A stretch of DNA of 64,000 bases, taken from assembly GCF_028476545.1 (NCBI RefSeq), contig NW_026733193.1:77501-141500 (forward strand). The letters run 5' to 3'. The notes beneath the pieces are model-generated. The model saw nothing but the letters and a program-made list of their open reading frames with translations, did not search any database and had not been told where the DNA came from. The stretch is from Physella acuta. Taxonomy: Eukaryota; Mollusca; Gastropoda; Physidae. A program made the translations under genes and the position numbers. Below, one piece after another: positions 40,675-52,700 of this stretch (the stretch's first letter is position 1; each line of letters starts with the position of its first letter).

Positions 40675-42529
40675 CTGGCATTCTTAAAAGATTATAAAGC
40701 CAGGCCTTACTTTTTAAAAAATAATTTTTGTCTTGGATAGTTCAATGAATAATGGACTATTTTCCCCAAATAAGGCCTCAACACCATTTACATTTAGAAT
40801 GGATAGATATTAGAGCACATAAATAACTGCTAAGCTACAAGTCTCAAGTTGGGATCATAGTCTTGAGTCAGTGGGACTTCCCTGAGTGTACCCAGTATTA
40901 CAGTTTATGTATTTATATACACAACACTAGTTACTTCTAATCAACTCCACTGTCCTACACACTGCTTCTACTTCTACTATCTCAACTATACCCTAGCTAA
41001 TCCAACACAACTATCTCCTAACAATATCTATGTCCAACTCCTACACATCTTAAGCACCAACTTAGGCTTATGAGCTGACTTTCAAATGTGACCGGTCAGT
41101 TAATTCCTATTGGTAGGGCAATGTTATTGGTTCCATGTATCTCTTTTCATCAGTGTCCCCCCCCCCCCCCTCAAACAAAATGGAATTTATGTAGAAAATA
41201 TATACTTTTATCAGTGTCTGTCCCCCAGAAAATTAAGTCTGCACAACCTCCTCCTCCCCCCTAAAAAATATCAAGTGCTCCCCCCCCCCCCCCCCCCCAG
41301 AGAGAAAGAAACACTGATTGATTCTGCATGATGATGTCTAGCTGACCTACACCATTCTACCTCTTTCCTTTCTTAGAACTGTTTTAGAGTATTGTCTAAC
41401 TAGCATTATCACTAATATACATTATGATTATATTATATCATCCATGACAATTCTAGAATTGCAAAAAATGTATACAATAGTTTAATAGTAGTACTAAGTT
41501 GATCAATTACTAAAATTGATTGCCCAACAGATGTATGGTAAATTAAAAAACAAAGAAGGGTTTTAGATTTATTGTATTTAAAAAAATAACTAATTAGGAA
41601 CTAATTAACAGAAAATTAATGCATTATTTTTTTTTTAAGTTAATGATGAACACAAATGTGTAGCAGTTAAAAATAATTATATGACCAGACTCCAAAAATA
41701 AAAAAAACATCTAAAAAAAACCTTCGTTTTTATTTTTAAATGCATTTAAATTTTTAAAAATAATGAAACAAACTTGATTTGATCGCTAAAATATGTAAGA
41801 TATTTCATGAGTGACTTATGTTTTATTAAAGAAAGTAAGTTTAAATGGAATTGTTGTAGAAGTGGGTTAAAACTGAGATGCAAGATTGGCCACAAACCCG
41901 CAAACAAACAGACATTGTGAACTAAGTGAAAGCTTATAATAAGAATTTAAATGCACTGTTTTGTTATAGGTAGGCTTGAATCAACATCATACTTATAGCC
42001 TTATAACTATTAATAATAATAGCGAATAAGTAATAGATCTAGGAATATTCTTGTAATTTGTAAGTAACTTTAATTAATATATAATATATAATATAATTAT
42101 TTGCATTTTTAAGTTCAAGTTAATAGATTTTCCATTGAATTTACTTATTTCTTTTACTCTTCTTGAAGACAAAAAGAAAATAGACACTTTTTTAAACATT
42201 TCGATTGTGCTTCTTAATTAGTTTTATTAAATTGACTGTGCTTTGCTGCGAAATACTTGTCTATTATAGCTGTGTCTGTAATTCGTAAAAATGTTTTAAT
42301 TGTTACGTTATTTAGTATGATCTTAAAATAAACTCCATTGTAAACAGTAAACAAACAAAACATTCCTAAAAATCCTAAAATCCGACAGAAAAATGGCATT
42401 TTTAATTAGAACCTAGATCTAGATCTAGATGTAGAATCTAGATCTGTAATATTATAATTATAATTAGAGTTAATTAAAATCTCAATAAATTTTAATTAAT
42501 AATTAAGTTTAACTAAAATTCTGCAATCA
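40675..42529. other. No gene seen; includes a poly(C) repeat at about 41150-41312
   Basis: The 41150-41312 stretch begins CAGTGTCCCCC, contains AATGGAATTTATGTAGAAAATATATAC and two further C runs, and ends AGAAACACTG. It is a reverse-oriented relative of the repeat at 18.8 kb; the two ends (CAGTGTCCC / CAGTGTTTC) could be terminal inverted repeats. The rest is AT-rich DNA. Confidence 0.5.
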
Positions 42530-42604
42530 TCTGACTGAAAGCTGCGAAAACTCAGCTGAAAGAGAGAAACAGATGAAGTGAAGTCAGAGAAGTTGAATGA
42601 AGAG
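42530..42604 (+). promoter_or_regulatory. Possible 5' untranslated exon of the second zinc-finger gene
   Basis: A purine-rich, less AT-rich stretch ends at a fair donor GAAGAG|GTAACA (42604). It is on the same strand and 1.3 kb upstream of the splice acceptor TTTGTTTCAG at 43865 that precedes the zinc-finger start codon. Support is composition and splice signals only. Confidence 0.3.
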
Positions 42605-43945
42605 GTAACAAAATAGATAGATTCTAGATTCTACATCTACATATTTTTAAATAAAAATTGTCAAATCTCCAGTCTACACTCTACTCTACACACTATTAGT
42701 AACAATTCCATTACTACTGTACCACAAAAATCACTCAAATCACTGTGTTGCTTCATAGGTCATAGAAGTAAAATCATACATGACAGTGGTTATTACAACA
42801 GGAGTTGTCTTTTCATTGTCATGACAGTTTTGTCTGTTCAAGTTGTTAATATCTCAATAAATAAATAATTGAAATTTGGATGTGACTTTATAACTATTCT
42901 AGTTTAAGCTTCTATGAGAGTGCTACATAACAAAGTACTAGTTAAGCAGATTGTGAGATTAGACAAGTGTTGTTGAAGTTTTACCCCAAAACATTACCTA
43001 AGTAATTCTATTTTCTATCTCAAAAATGCTTAAAAGGATTTAAATTTTAATGCAAAAAGTGCAATACTGTGACCTGTACTGTATTTTCATAATTAAGTTG
43101 ATAAATTGGCATACATTTAAAAACAAAAATCACCTTAAATAAAGTTAAAGGTTTTACTATTGTAGGCTGCAGACCATAATTTAGCTAAGCTTACCCTGCT
43201 TCATAAAATCAATAAAACAAGGACATTAACTGCTTTAAAATAACACCTGCCTATTGACCCATGGGGGCCATGTCGCTCGATGGGTCAATATCGAAATTAA
43301 TTGTAAAGTGAATCTATTAAAGTAAAAGCTAATTATAAAGTGTATTCAGTTTTTTAATTTAAAGTTTTAATTTAAATTCATCTGCATCTACCATAGTGTA
43401 AAAATGTTTTACCTTTTATAGAAATAGAAAAATGAATAATAATTTTACCATGCAATTTTTATGAATACTAATTTTTATTTTCAAACAGTGACTGGTTGCA
43501 GGGTTGTCAAGCCAAAGGGGATAATGGGAACAATCTCTCTTAACATTGCTGTTTATTAGAATTATACTTGAGTAAGTAAAGATACTTATCTGTAAAACAA
43601 TCTAATGGTTTTATTGTGATTTTTATTAATTAGCTATTATTTGTCTAGTTTATAGTTAGAGAATGATATTTGTGTTTCTCATTCAAATGATGTGATAAGA
43701 GTAGTTTAGTCTCTTCAAACTTGTGTAAAATATCAGATTAAAACCAGCCGAACCACTGGTTAAAATGGGGTGGTATTGATATTATAAGTCCAATCATAAG
43801 ATCCAATTATCTTACAATATATGTAACAATTATCATAACATGCTGCTTTTTCTTGTTTGTTTCAGATAAATGAAGCTCATTTCCTAAGTTATACCAGTTA
43901 GCAGTAAAAAATTAAGACCAAAAACAGTATGCCAATGGCAACACT

Positions 43946-46618
43946 ATGTTGAGAGCAAATAAGAAACATCCATTACACCCAGCATCAGATGCAACTGGCA
44001 AGGGAGATGACTTTGCAGTGGTTTGTTCTGACAATCTTCAATGGCTCAGCAAGGATTTCTCTCTTTGGAACAAGCTCAAAGCTCTCATGTTCAAGAATTT
44101 TAACCCCAAGGCTGAGGCCAAATCTGCATTTTTTCTTGAGCTGAAAACATATTTAGATCCTCATAATTTAAATAATGAATTGGGGATTTCGGAACCAGAT
44201 TTCAGTAAGTTGGATGAGTTCTTGGCTAAAGTGGAAGATCATTGCTTGTCTAGACTATTTTCAAGGCTTGAAATGCTAAAACTACTGACATTTGATTTTT
44301 GCAAAGAAATTAACAAAAAATGTGATAAGAAATATGTGGAAGTGTTTAATGTAGTGTCAACATTTTGTGGTTTGGATAGATTGCCAAGTTCTTTCAGAGA
44401 AGATTTTGTCAGATTTTGTTCTGGGATTGAAGAGAAGGATAAACAAAAATTAATTAAAAATTTGTATACACAAAATAAAAGCAGTGAAGCTAGTGAGATC
44501 AGCTGTAAGGTCAAGATTGAACCTGAAAGTGTGTGTGAAAATGAAAATAAAACTGACAGTTTACCCAGGAGTAAAAGAAATAATAAAGCTTTAAAAATAG
44601 AACAGAAAGATGCATTATCTAACAGGGGAAACTACTCTATTGTGAAAAAACTCAAAAGATTAAATCAAAGTGAAGAACTAGCATCAAATAATTTGAATAT
44701 TAACTCTGAAAAAATCTGTACAGTAGAACCATTACCCACAGAGTTGAAGAACAAATTTACAAGTCTGAGATTACATAGAAATACATCCATTGCAGATGAT
44801 AAAGACACAAAGGCAACTACAATTCTAAATTTTGCTTGTCAATTGTGTGGGTTGGACTGTAGCAGCAGCAAGGTGTTAAAAGTTCATTTAAAATCCCACA
44901 TCAACCAACACAAATGTTCAGTTTGTGGTTCACTTTTTAGACACAAAGCTAGCCTGAAACAGCATTTAGAAATGCACAAGAATTTAAACTCAGGAGAAAA
45001 TTTAAACGGGCAGGCACAATCTGAGTTAGAGTTGAAATCACATAAAGATTGTCGGAAGACATATAAGTGTAAAAAATGCCAGGAAGTGTTTACATATTAT
45101 CCAGCATATGAAACCCACATACGAACGCATTCAAAAACCTGTTACTTAAAATGTGGGATTTGTCATAAATTTATTAAAGGGCAGGCAAAGCTGAAACGTC
45201 ATGAGCTCGTTCACACTGGCCGAAAACCTTTTTCATGTGAGTTCTGTGGTACAGCTTTTGCCGACAAGTCACATTTGAAAGTACATCGCAGAGTTCACTC
45301 TGGAGAAAAACCTTTCAAATGTCTGAGGTGCGATGCAGCCTTTTCCGAGTCTTCAAAGCTCAGAAATCACCTGCAAACTCACACAGGTGAGAAATCATTT
45401 GTCTGTGAGTTTTGTGGCGTGTGCTGTACAACGCTGTCCAGCTTAAAAAAGCATAAGAGAACTCACCCGGGTCAAAGTTCATCCAGTGATTTAACTTCCA
45501 CCGGCGACACGTCAAATACAAATGTGAAACTTCAGTCTGGTGAAAAGAAACACAACTGTGAGATCTGTGGTGCGTCGTTCACAGAGACAGCTAAACTCAA
45601 ACGGCACAAAATGGTGCACACAGGTGAGCAACCTTTCTCCTGTGAGGTGTGTGGTAAAAGATTTGCGGATAAATCCCACCTGACCGTACACCTGCGCATC
45701 CACTCAGGTGAGAGACCATTTAAATGCACCTTCAAAGACTGCCTGTCGGCGTTTGTGGAGAAGTCAAAATTAAAAAATCACATGCGTCGACATACTGGTG
45801 AAAAACCTTACATATGTGAAGTATGCGGCACCTCATTTGCCGTGTCGTACAGTTTGAAATCCCACATGCGGACACATACGGGAGAAAAACCTTATAGCTG
45901 TAAGATCTGCGGATACTCTACCTCACAGTCGTCAAACCTCAGAACCCATATGAATGTTCACAATGGGAAAAGGCCACACCCCTGTGACAACTGTGAGGCC
46001 TCGTTTAGTGAACTCTCCAAACTGAACAGACACAAATCTATTCATTTTGATCCCACTGAAAATGAAGTGTCGGATCCCCAATCTCAATTAAAAGAAAATG
46101 GTATGAATGAAAATTATTTAAATAAGGAAACACTTCAGGAATTAAAGGGGGATAATTTTCACTTCTTTGATACCATACAATCCTCTGAGCATGGTTGTAA
46201 TATTAATATTCATACTAATGAACAAATCAATGGCAATGGTTACAATTTTGTTCCTGCTCATAGGGACGACTCAGACATTTCCCAAGCTTTGTCTCTGATT
46301 AATGCACACCAGTATGCCCTAGGTTTGGGGACGTCAGACACCCACTTAGACACAAACTTCCTTGGGCCCAACTGCCAGTCAGGTACCCCCTTTCCACAGT
46401 CAAGTAGTCCCGCTCATAAACTTCCAGTATATGAGATTGGGCCCCACGCCATGGATAAGAGAAAGCTGTATGTGCACCAGGCACTGGATGCCTCAAAAGA
46501 GGCAGAGAGCTTAGGGGGACTACCTCTAGAGCCCATTCATTCATTACCATGTCTGGCTCTGAACAAGGACACTTACTTTACAGATGCCTGTCTGAATGTA
46601 GATTTGGGAACTTTATAA
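43946..46618 (+). CDS. C2H2 zinc-finger protein (13 fingers) with diverged Gag-like N-terminus
   Basis: An 890 aa nuclear protein, single coding exon. Residues about 30-175 are helical and align loosely with the capsid-like region of the gene at 35.5 kb (LDEFLAKVEDHCLSRLFSRL against LILQQLEDVCLPRFLIIYNR; then FNVVSTFCGLD against LVKWSENCEFGD). Residues about 185-240 hold two SUMO-type sites (VKIE, LKIE) and basic clusters (PRSKRNNK, KKLKRL). Thirteen C2H2 fingers lie between about 298 and 700; finger 10 has a longer Cys-Cys spacing (CTFKDC) and a 20-residue Ser/Thr-rich insert splits fingers 7 and 8. A 190-residue acidic/Ser-rich tail follows. Upstream of the ATG are two short upstream frames (ATGAAGCTC.. 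at about 43871 and ATGCCAATG.. at 43929), which may dampen translation. AATAAA at about 46994 fits the poly(A) signal. Confidence 0.88.
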   Translation: MLRANKKHPLHPASDATGKGDDFAVVCSDNLQWLSKDFSLWNKLKALMFKNFNPKAEAKSAFFLELKTYLDPHNLNNELGISEPDFSKLDEFLAKVEDHCLSRLFSRLEMLKLLTFDFCKEINKKCDKKYVEVFNVVSTFCGLDRLPSSFREDFVRFCSGIEEKDKQKLIKNLYTQNKSSEASEISCKVKIEPESVCENENKTDSLPRSKRNNKALKIEQKDALSNRGNYSIVKKLKRLNQSEELASNNLNINSEKICTVEPLPTELKNKFTSLRLHRNTSIADDKDTKATTILNFACQLCGLDCSSSKVLKVHLKSHINQHKCSVCGSLFRHKASLKQHLEMHKNLNSGENLNGQAQSELELKSHKDCRKTYKCKKCQEVFTYYPAYETHIRTHSKTCYLKCGICHKFIKGQAKLKRHELVHTGRKPFSCEFCGTAFADKSHLKVHRRVHSGEKPFKCLRCDAAFSESSKLRNHLQTHTGEKSFVCEFCGVCCTTLSSLKKHKRTHPGQSSSSDLTSTGDTSNTNVKLQSGEKKHNCEICGASFTETAKLKRHKMVHTGEQPFSCEVCGKRFADKSHLTVHLRIHSGERPFKCTFKDCLSAFVEKSKLKNHMRRHTGEKPYICEVCGTSFAVSYSLKSHMRTHTGEKPYSCKICGYSTSQSSNLRTHMNVHNGKRPHPCDNCEASFSELSKLNRHKSIHFDPTENEVSDPQSQLKENGMNENYLNKETLQELKGDNFHFFDTIQSSEHGCNINIHTNEQINGNGYNFVPAHRDDSDISQALSLINAHQYALGLGTSDTHLDTNFLGPNCQSGTPFPQSSSPAHKLPVYEIGPHAMDKRKLYVHQALDASKEAESLGGLPLEPIHSLPCLALNKDTYFTDACLNVDLGTL

Positions 46619-49600
46619 TGGGTAAATGGTTGGTTTAAAAAACAATGAAAGGAACGTAAATGAAACAAATTCTGATTTGATATCTTAGTTTAATCAGAAT
46701 GGATGTAAAAGTTGTTTTATTACCATGGCAAAATTTTGTCTTTTTGTCATTTTTAAAAAATTTGTTTTCATATCTACATGGAACACACAGTCAAGCATTA
46801 TTTATTGTCATAGGATGAATGCGGTTTTCAAAATGTTATTTTTTTTAAGGGATTCTTGAAATGTGATATAATACTGGGATTCAATTGGATAATTTAATTG
46901 GATGTAAACTTACAGATTCAGATACTAGATCTATATTTTTTATACTATAATTTCTGTGTATATGGGTGAAGCCTGGAAATTTTATATTTGCAAATAAACT
47001 ATGCTTGATTTATAACAATGACTTTGTCCTTTTATACCTGATTACACTGTAGTGTAAGAATGAAATCCAGTTTTATAAAAACAGCAACCATACTAAAGAT
47101 GATGAAACTTCTAATTTTATCTACCTCTGCTGCTAAGTTTTATTTCATCAGAAAGCTGAATCTAGTGAATAGTTTTAGGTTTTGTATGGATGAGTGACTA
47201 TGCAGTGATGTAAAATTTATGGCACTATATTTTCTCAAAGGGTGCCACTTTGGAAGTATTTCACACAATCAAGTAAAACAAACAAAATAATGTATGCAGT
47301 GATGATTTAATACTTTAGTATTGATATCTTTCTATAAACTACAAACTATACAATGAAGTTTTGAATTTAAATGATTAGATCTTTAGATGGAAAAAAGTGA
47401 GGTAGGCAAATAGTGTATGCCTCTTTAGAAGTTCTTAAAACTGAAAATTAAAAATGCATGAAAAAAATGCTTCTCAGATTAGATGATAATGCAATAATAG
47501 TTGCTAGACAATTTTTGAATCAGCAACCAAAAACCAACACCAACATTAAACTTTTGTTGTCCTGCACACAGCCAGTCTCACATCAGATTCAATGGTTTTT
47601 CCCATCAAGAAGATATAGCCCACACCCATAGTAAGGACAATCCAAGCAGGAATGATTAACCCAAGTGATCTCCCTTTATTCATTTAATTTGTGTTGACAG
47701 CTGGTTATTAACTGATATAATTTTACATACCAACACCATTTATTCCAATGTACCCAGTACAAATTTAGTTCTTAGATCAGTCCAATGATCTGGTGAGTTA
47801 CTTATGAAACTAGCACTAAAATTGTTCTAGTCAACACAAATCTTAGTTAAAGATTTAAATGCAAAAAAAAAAAAAATACTGACATAGGGTCATTCAAATT
47901 TGCCATAAATCCAATGAATTATTATTATATACCAGCATTATTGTCAAAAGGTTATAGAAAATTCATTAATATAAAAATAACGAGATTATATTCCCTGAAT
48001 ATAATAGTTCGCACACAAATTCAAGATTCAATTATAAGAATATGTCAAATAAAAAACAAAATTTAAACTTGTAAATGAAGACCTTGCCATTTACATAAGT
48101 TTTTGGACTTTTAAATCAAATTAGAATTGTTTCTGGCTTCTAGTGTGCCTAGCTACAAAAGACAAACATTTCATCCCTCAAATAGTTTACCTCTATGTCA
48201 TTACTTGTAATAACAAACATTACCTTATTTGTACAATTATAAAAAAAAAAATACTGAAATATAAAGTGAAAATAAGAACAACTAGTTTTGAAAAATGTAT
48301 CAAAAATCTTTTTTTGCAGTTTAGCCAACTAGAATAAGACTGAACAAAAATGTCTTAAAAGCAAGTTTATGGCTGAATGTTAACTAAAAATCTCAAGCAT
48401 TTTCCCCACTTTAAGAAAAACCCCAATATATATTAAATGCTTTTTGTATTCCAACAAACAAGATTGATTTTATAAAATTTCAAAAACAAAAAAAAAAACC
48501 CCACAAGTGAAGCAAAGGAACAAGTTGTTATACATAAAGTGTAAAGTTACAATACATACAATTTTTATACAAAAAATACATTTTGAAAACAAAACAACCA
48601 AACAAATCAATACATTTTGTCATCGGTTATTTGTAAACATTTTGAAAAGAAATTTTAGCTAGAGCTAATAAATGAAAATAAAATTACAGCCATAAAGAGC
48701 CAGTCAAAGACAAATGTTGAGCAGTGATCTGTCACACAAGAGGAATAGTTTTGGTAGTATACAAAAACTTAATTCAAGAACTTTTTTTTAGACACGTCAC
48801 TTTTTGCTTAGTAGTAATAGCAGAAACATGTCTGTAACAATAGAAGACTACAAAAAATTGTAATTAAACATCCACACCTTCTAAAACACGTTAAAGATGT
48901 GGGTGTGGAAGGAAAAATATTGAAATGGCATTGACTTCGTGCTTAATTAAAAAACAAAATTTCCAGTCTTTTCTATAATAAAGTGGCCAGCACAATGTTA
49001 TTCTACAGATATTCTACCTACATAAATTAGTTTAATTGTCTATACAAAACCTACTCTCAAACTAGCAATAGCATGACCATTTCAGACCCCATTCAAGTTA
49101 GATGATCAATTAGTGCATTTGTTAGGTGCATACCATCATTACCATACCTTGGTATTCATGATAATCATTGCTTTCAAAACAAAATCATTGGTAATCATTA
49201 ATATATCCATAAAACTACTTCACTTATAGTAGTCCCATTTATAATGACAAGGATTGTTAGTATTGAGAAAATATTTGATAAATACTTGAATTTTATAAAA
49301 TTACTTTCAAGACTCGTTGACATTGTAATTGTAAATTCAATTTAGCTGCAACTTTATATATCAGCAGTTACAAAAACAGTTTTCTGTGAAGTTCAAAATT
49401 GATCATTAAAGATAATTTTTATAACTATAAAAATGTATTCAGGTGATTACAGAGATGTTTATGAATGATAATCAGCATTTAAACATGGTTGTTGCTAAAC
49501 TTTTTTGCAAATATTTATATTTCACAAACATTTAAACTAATTTCACAATTATCTTATTAAAGTGAAAGTTAATCTTACAAGCCCTGTTAATAAATAATTT

Positions 49601-49703
49601 TTCAATTGCTTTTGGTTTCTACTGTGAAGCAGAAACAGTTGAGTTTAGAAGGCACAGGGCATCATATCTTTGCTTGGCATAAGGTCTCATTCAGCTCTTG
49701 AGG
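46619..49703. other. Convergent 3' region (second zinc-finger gene and GALK)
   Basis: About 380 bp of 3' untranslated sequence to the AATAAA near 46994 belong to the zinc-finger gene. The remainder is AT-rich and may include a long GALK 3' end. No coding exon or complete element was recognised. Confidence 0.55.
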
Positions 49704-52700
49704 TTAAAGTTTAATCTTGCTGGCTCCATCAGATGGGGGACACACATAGAAGGTGGCTGCCTTGCCATTTGCCTTGTATTTATTCTGAAAACAGAATGTA
49801 GTGTATTAAAAAAACAAGCCTATTTTTGCTGGGTAAATACTAAATACCAAAAGCTGATCATTTGGCAGATTAAGTGTGATTTATAATTGTGCTGGTCCTA
49901 AGGTTTGTTAAAACTTTATAGAAAGACCGCGCACTTATTTCGTGTATACCCTTAAAATAGTAAATCTTGATGACACCATAAAAATCTTTAAAACTGCCAT
50001 ACAAGCAGGATAATTAGGTGCATAACAGCAGTTGCATCAAATTGTAATAGAAATCTACAAGACTGTAAAGAAACCTAAAGTGAACTGGGAAGTGACCATT
50101 TCATGATGTACTTACATTAATGTGGTCAATGACCTTATCCACTGCACTAGCCTTGAGAAGGGTGACTGTACATCCACCAAATCCACCACCTGTCATTCTG
50201 GAACCGTACACACCTTCAGACTTCATTTCCATCGCAAACTCAACAAGCTGGTCCAGCTCTTTGCATGACACTTCATAGTCATCCCTGAGAAATTGTTACA
50301 TTTATCATTGAAAAACAAACTGCCATCGATAAGTAAAAAAAAAAAATTCTGAATTGATAACCGTGTGTTTTTAACACTTCATATTAAAAGAAAGGACATA
50401 AAAGTAAAAGGTCACCTACGATAACCAACATCTTTTTTTATGCCAATTTATCAACCTTGAATTGCGTTACGGCAAATGTAATGAATCTGTAGTAGTAACT
50501 AGACAATCATTTTTCTGATAGAACTTTATAAGGAGATGTACTCTTAATGCTCACTGTAGTTCCTAAAGGACTCACCTCAAGGAATTGTGACTTGCGATCA
50601 TCAATTCACCAAACTTGTCATACTCTCCATTCTCCAGTGCTGCAGCAGCTTCTTCAGTGCGTCTGATCTCAGTTATAACGTGACGAACTCTACGATAAGT
50701 TTCTTTGTCCAAATCTGCCTTCTTATCTGAAAATAAACATTTTATAATTTAAAGTGACAATCTTAATATAAAAAATTATGCTCATAGAATTAAGTTCTTT
50801 TGATAACTTTTAGGCCTTTAAGTAGAAAATGTTTGCTAATATATATATAAAATCTAAGCACAATCAATTTAAAATCTTACATAAATTGAATAAGTTATGA
50901 CTGCTAAACTAAGTAACTTTTTTAATAAATCAGCACAAAATGAATTCTCTGGTAATTAAAAGATGGTTCAAAGTGTAGCACCACCTTCTACATTCCAACT
51001 CATGTTGGACATTAATCAGAACTAGATGCAACAGCCAAAACTATTTCCTTTATTTTTAATTACAAAAACAAAAACTATAAATTTTAGAATAACCCTATTT
51101 TAAGTTGAGGTAGACATATTTAATCTTTTAAAATCTTGCTAATTTATCTTACAAAAGACTCACCTTCAAGGTCCAGCTCAGTGGCCTCCCTTAGACTAGA
51201 AACACCCAGGACTTTGGCAGCTGTCTCACACTGTTTACGTCTAGTTGGGTATTCAGATCCAGTGAGCTCGTGTTTCACATTGGAGTTTGTGACCAGTACC
51301 ACCACTTCAGGGTCAGTCATGGGCACCAATCGCCCTTGTTGGGATCTAAAAGTGATGCATGCTTTAATTAGCATTAATATTTTTAGAATGGAGAAAAAAT
51401 GTTATCAAATTGCATTTCCATCTAAGAAAAAAACCTGAAAAACATTTATAAATTTTATTTTTGTTTTTTAACAGTCACTGCCAAATACAATTATCTAGTA
51501 GTATTTTAAAGTTGGATTCTATAGAAATTTAAACAAAAAATGTATCTGGCAATGAATACCAAAAATGTATAACATGGCCTCCGATGAACAAGGTGGGGTG
51601 AACTGGATATTCAGTCACATGTACCCTTGGATAATTTTTTAAGCCTTTGTAATCATCTTAAGGTAAGAGTTTAACACTGAGATTATCAACTATACTAAAC
51701 ATACAATTTCAAAGAGGAAAAAAAACTTTCTGTTCTTACCTGCAATCTATGAGCAGCGCATGACCTTCCTTCCCCATCATTGAAATGAACTGATCCATGA
51801 TACCACAGGGCATGCCTGCAAACACATGCTCAGCTTTCTGGCACCTCAAAATTTTGTCTATCACTGGAGTGTCTTGCCCACCGCCGCCCATCTGCTCCAA
51901 AAATGTGTAGACTGCAACCTCAACTGAGGCAGAACTGCTGACACCTCCCCCTAGTGGCACAGAGGAGCAGATGACTGCATCAAAGGAGGGGATTTTTCCT
52001 GGAAATAAATCATCTAAAAATTAATAGGGTTCATATCAGGCTCTTTACTGAAGTAAAATATTTTCACCCTATTTCATGCTTGTTAAATCACTGCTGTTTA
52101 TATGGTATCTTTTGTTACTATTCCATTATGGGGTACCAGCTGTACAATGTAGTCTAGAATCTAGTCTATACTTGATGAAGTTTTTGGATACTTAAACAGT
52201 AGCTACAGTGAGGATATTAAAGACAAGGTTCAGATCAGGATTGTAACTACTAACTATAGTTAAAATTCAAAAAGGGTAATAACTTAAATAAGCAGATTAA
52301 ATAATAAAAGATCATTAAGTAGATGCTTAGTTAGTAGTCTACTGGATTAAGGAGATAAACAGGTTAAAGATTTTTAGTTTAGAATATTTGATTAGTATTT
52401 ATTAGTTTAGCTATTTAGAAGGTTAAGGCCTAAGGCTTGGGAGATGGTTAGTGGTTAGTTTAGCAAAGTTTAGTTAATAAAATTAAAGGCCAAAGGGATG
52501 GTTGTCAAGTTGTTTTGTTACAGTTGTTACTGTTAGTCAATGACAGTCAAATATGTAAGTTGTAACTAAAGTGTAAAAAAGAACTGATAGTTTAAAAGGC
52601 AGAGAAAGACTTATTGCTGCTGCCAGTGCATGTATTGTGCAGCCAATGAAATACATAACATGCAAGTTTAGGCTTAGAGTTTAGGCCTAGTTTAGAGTTA

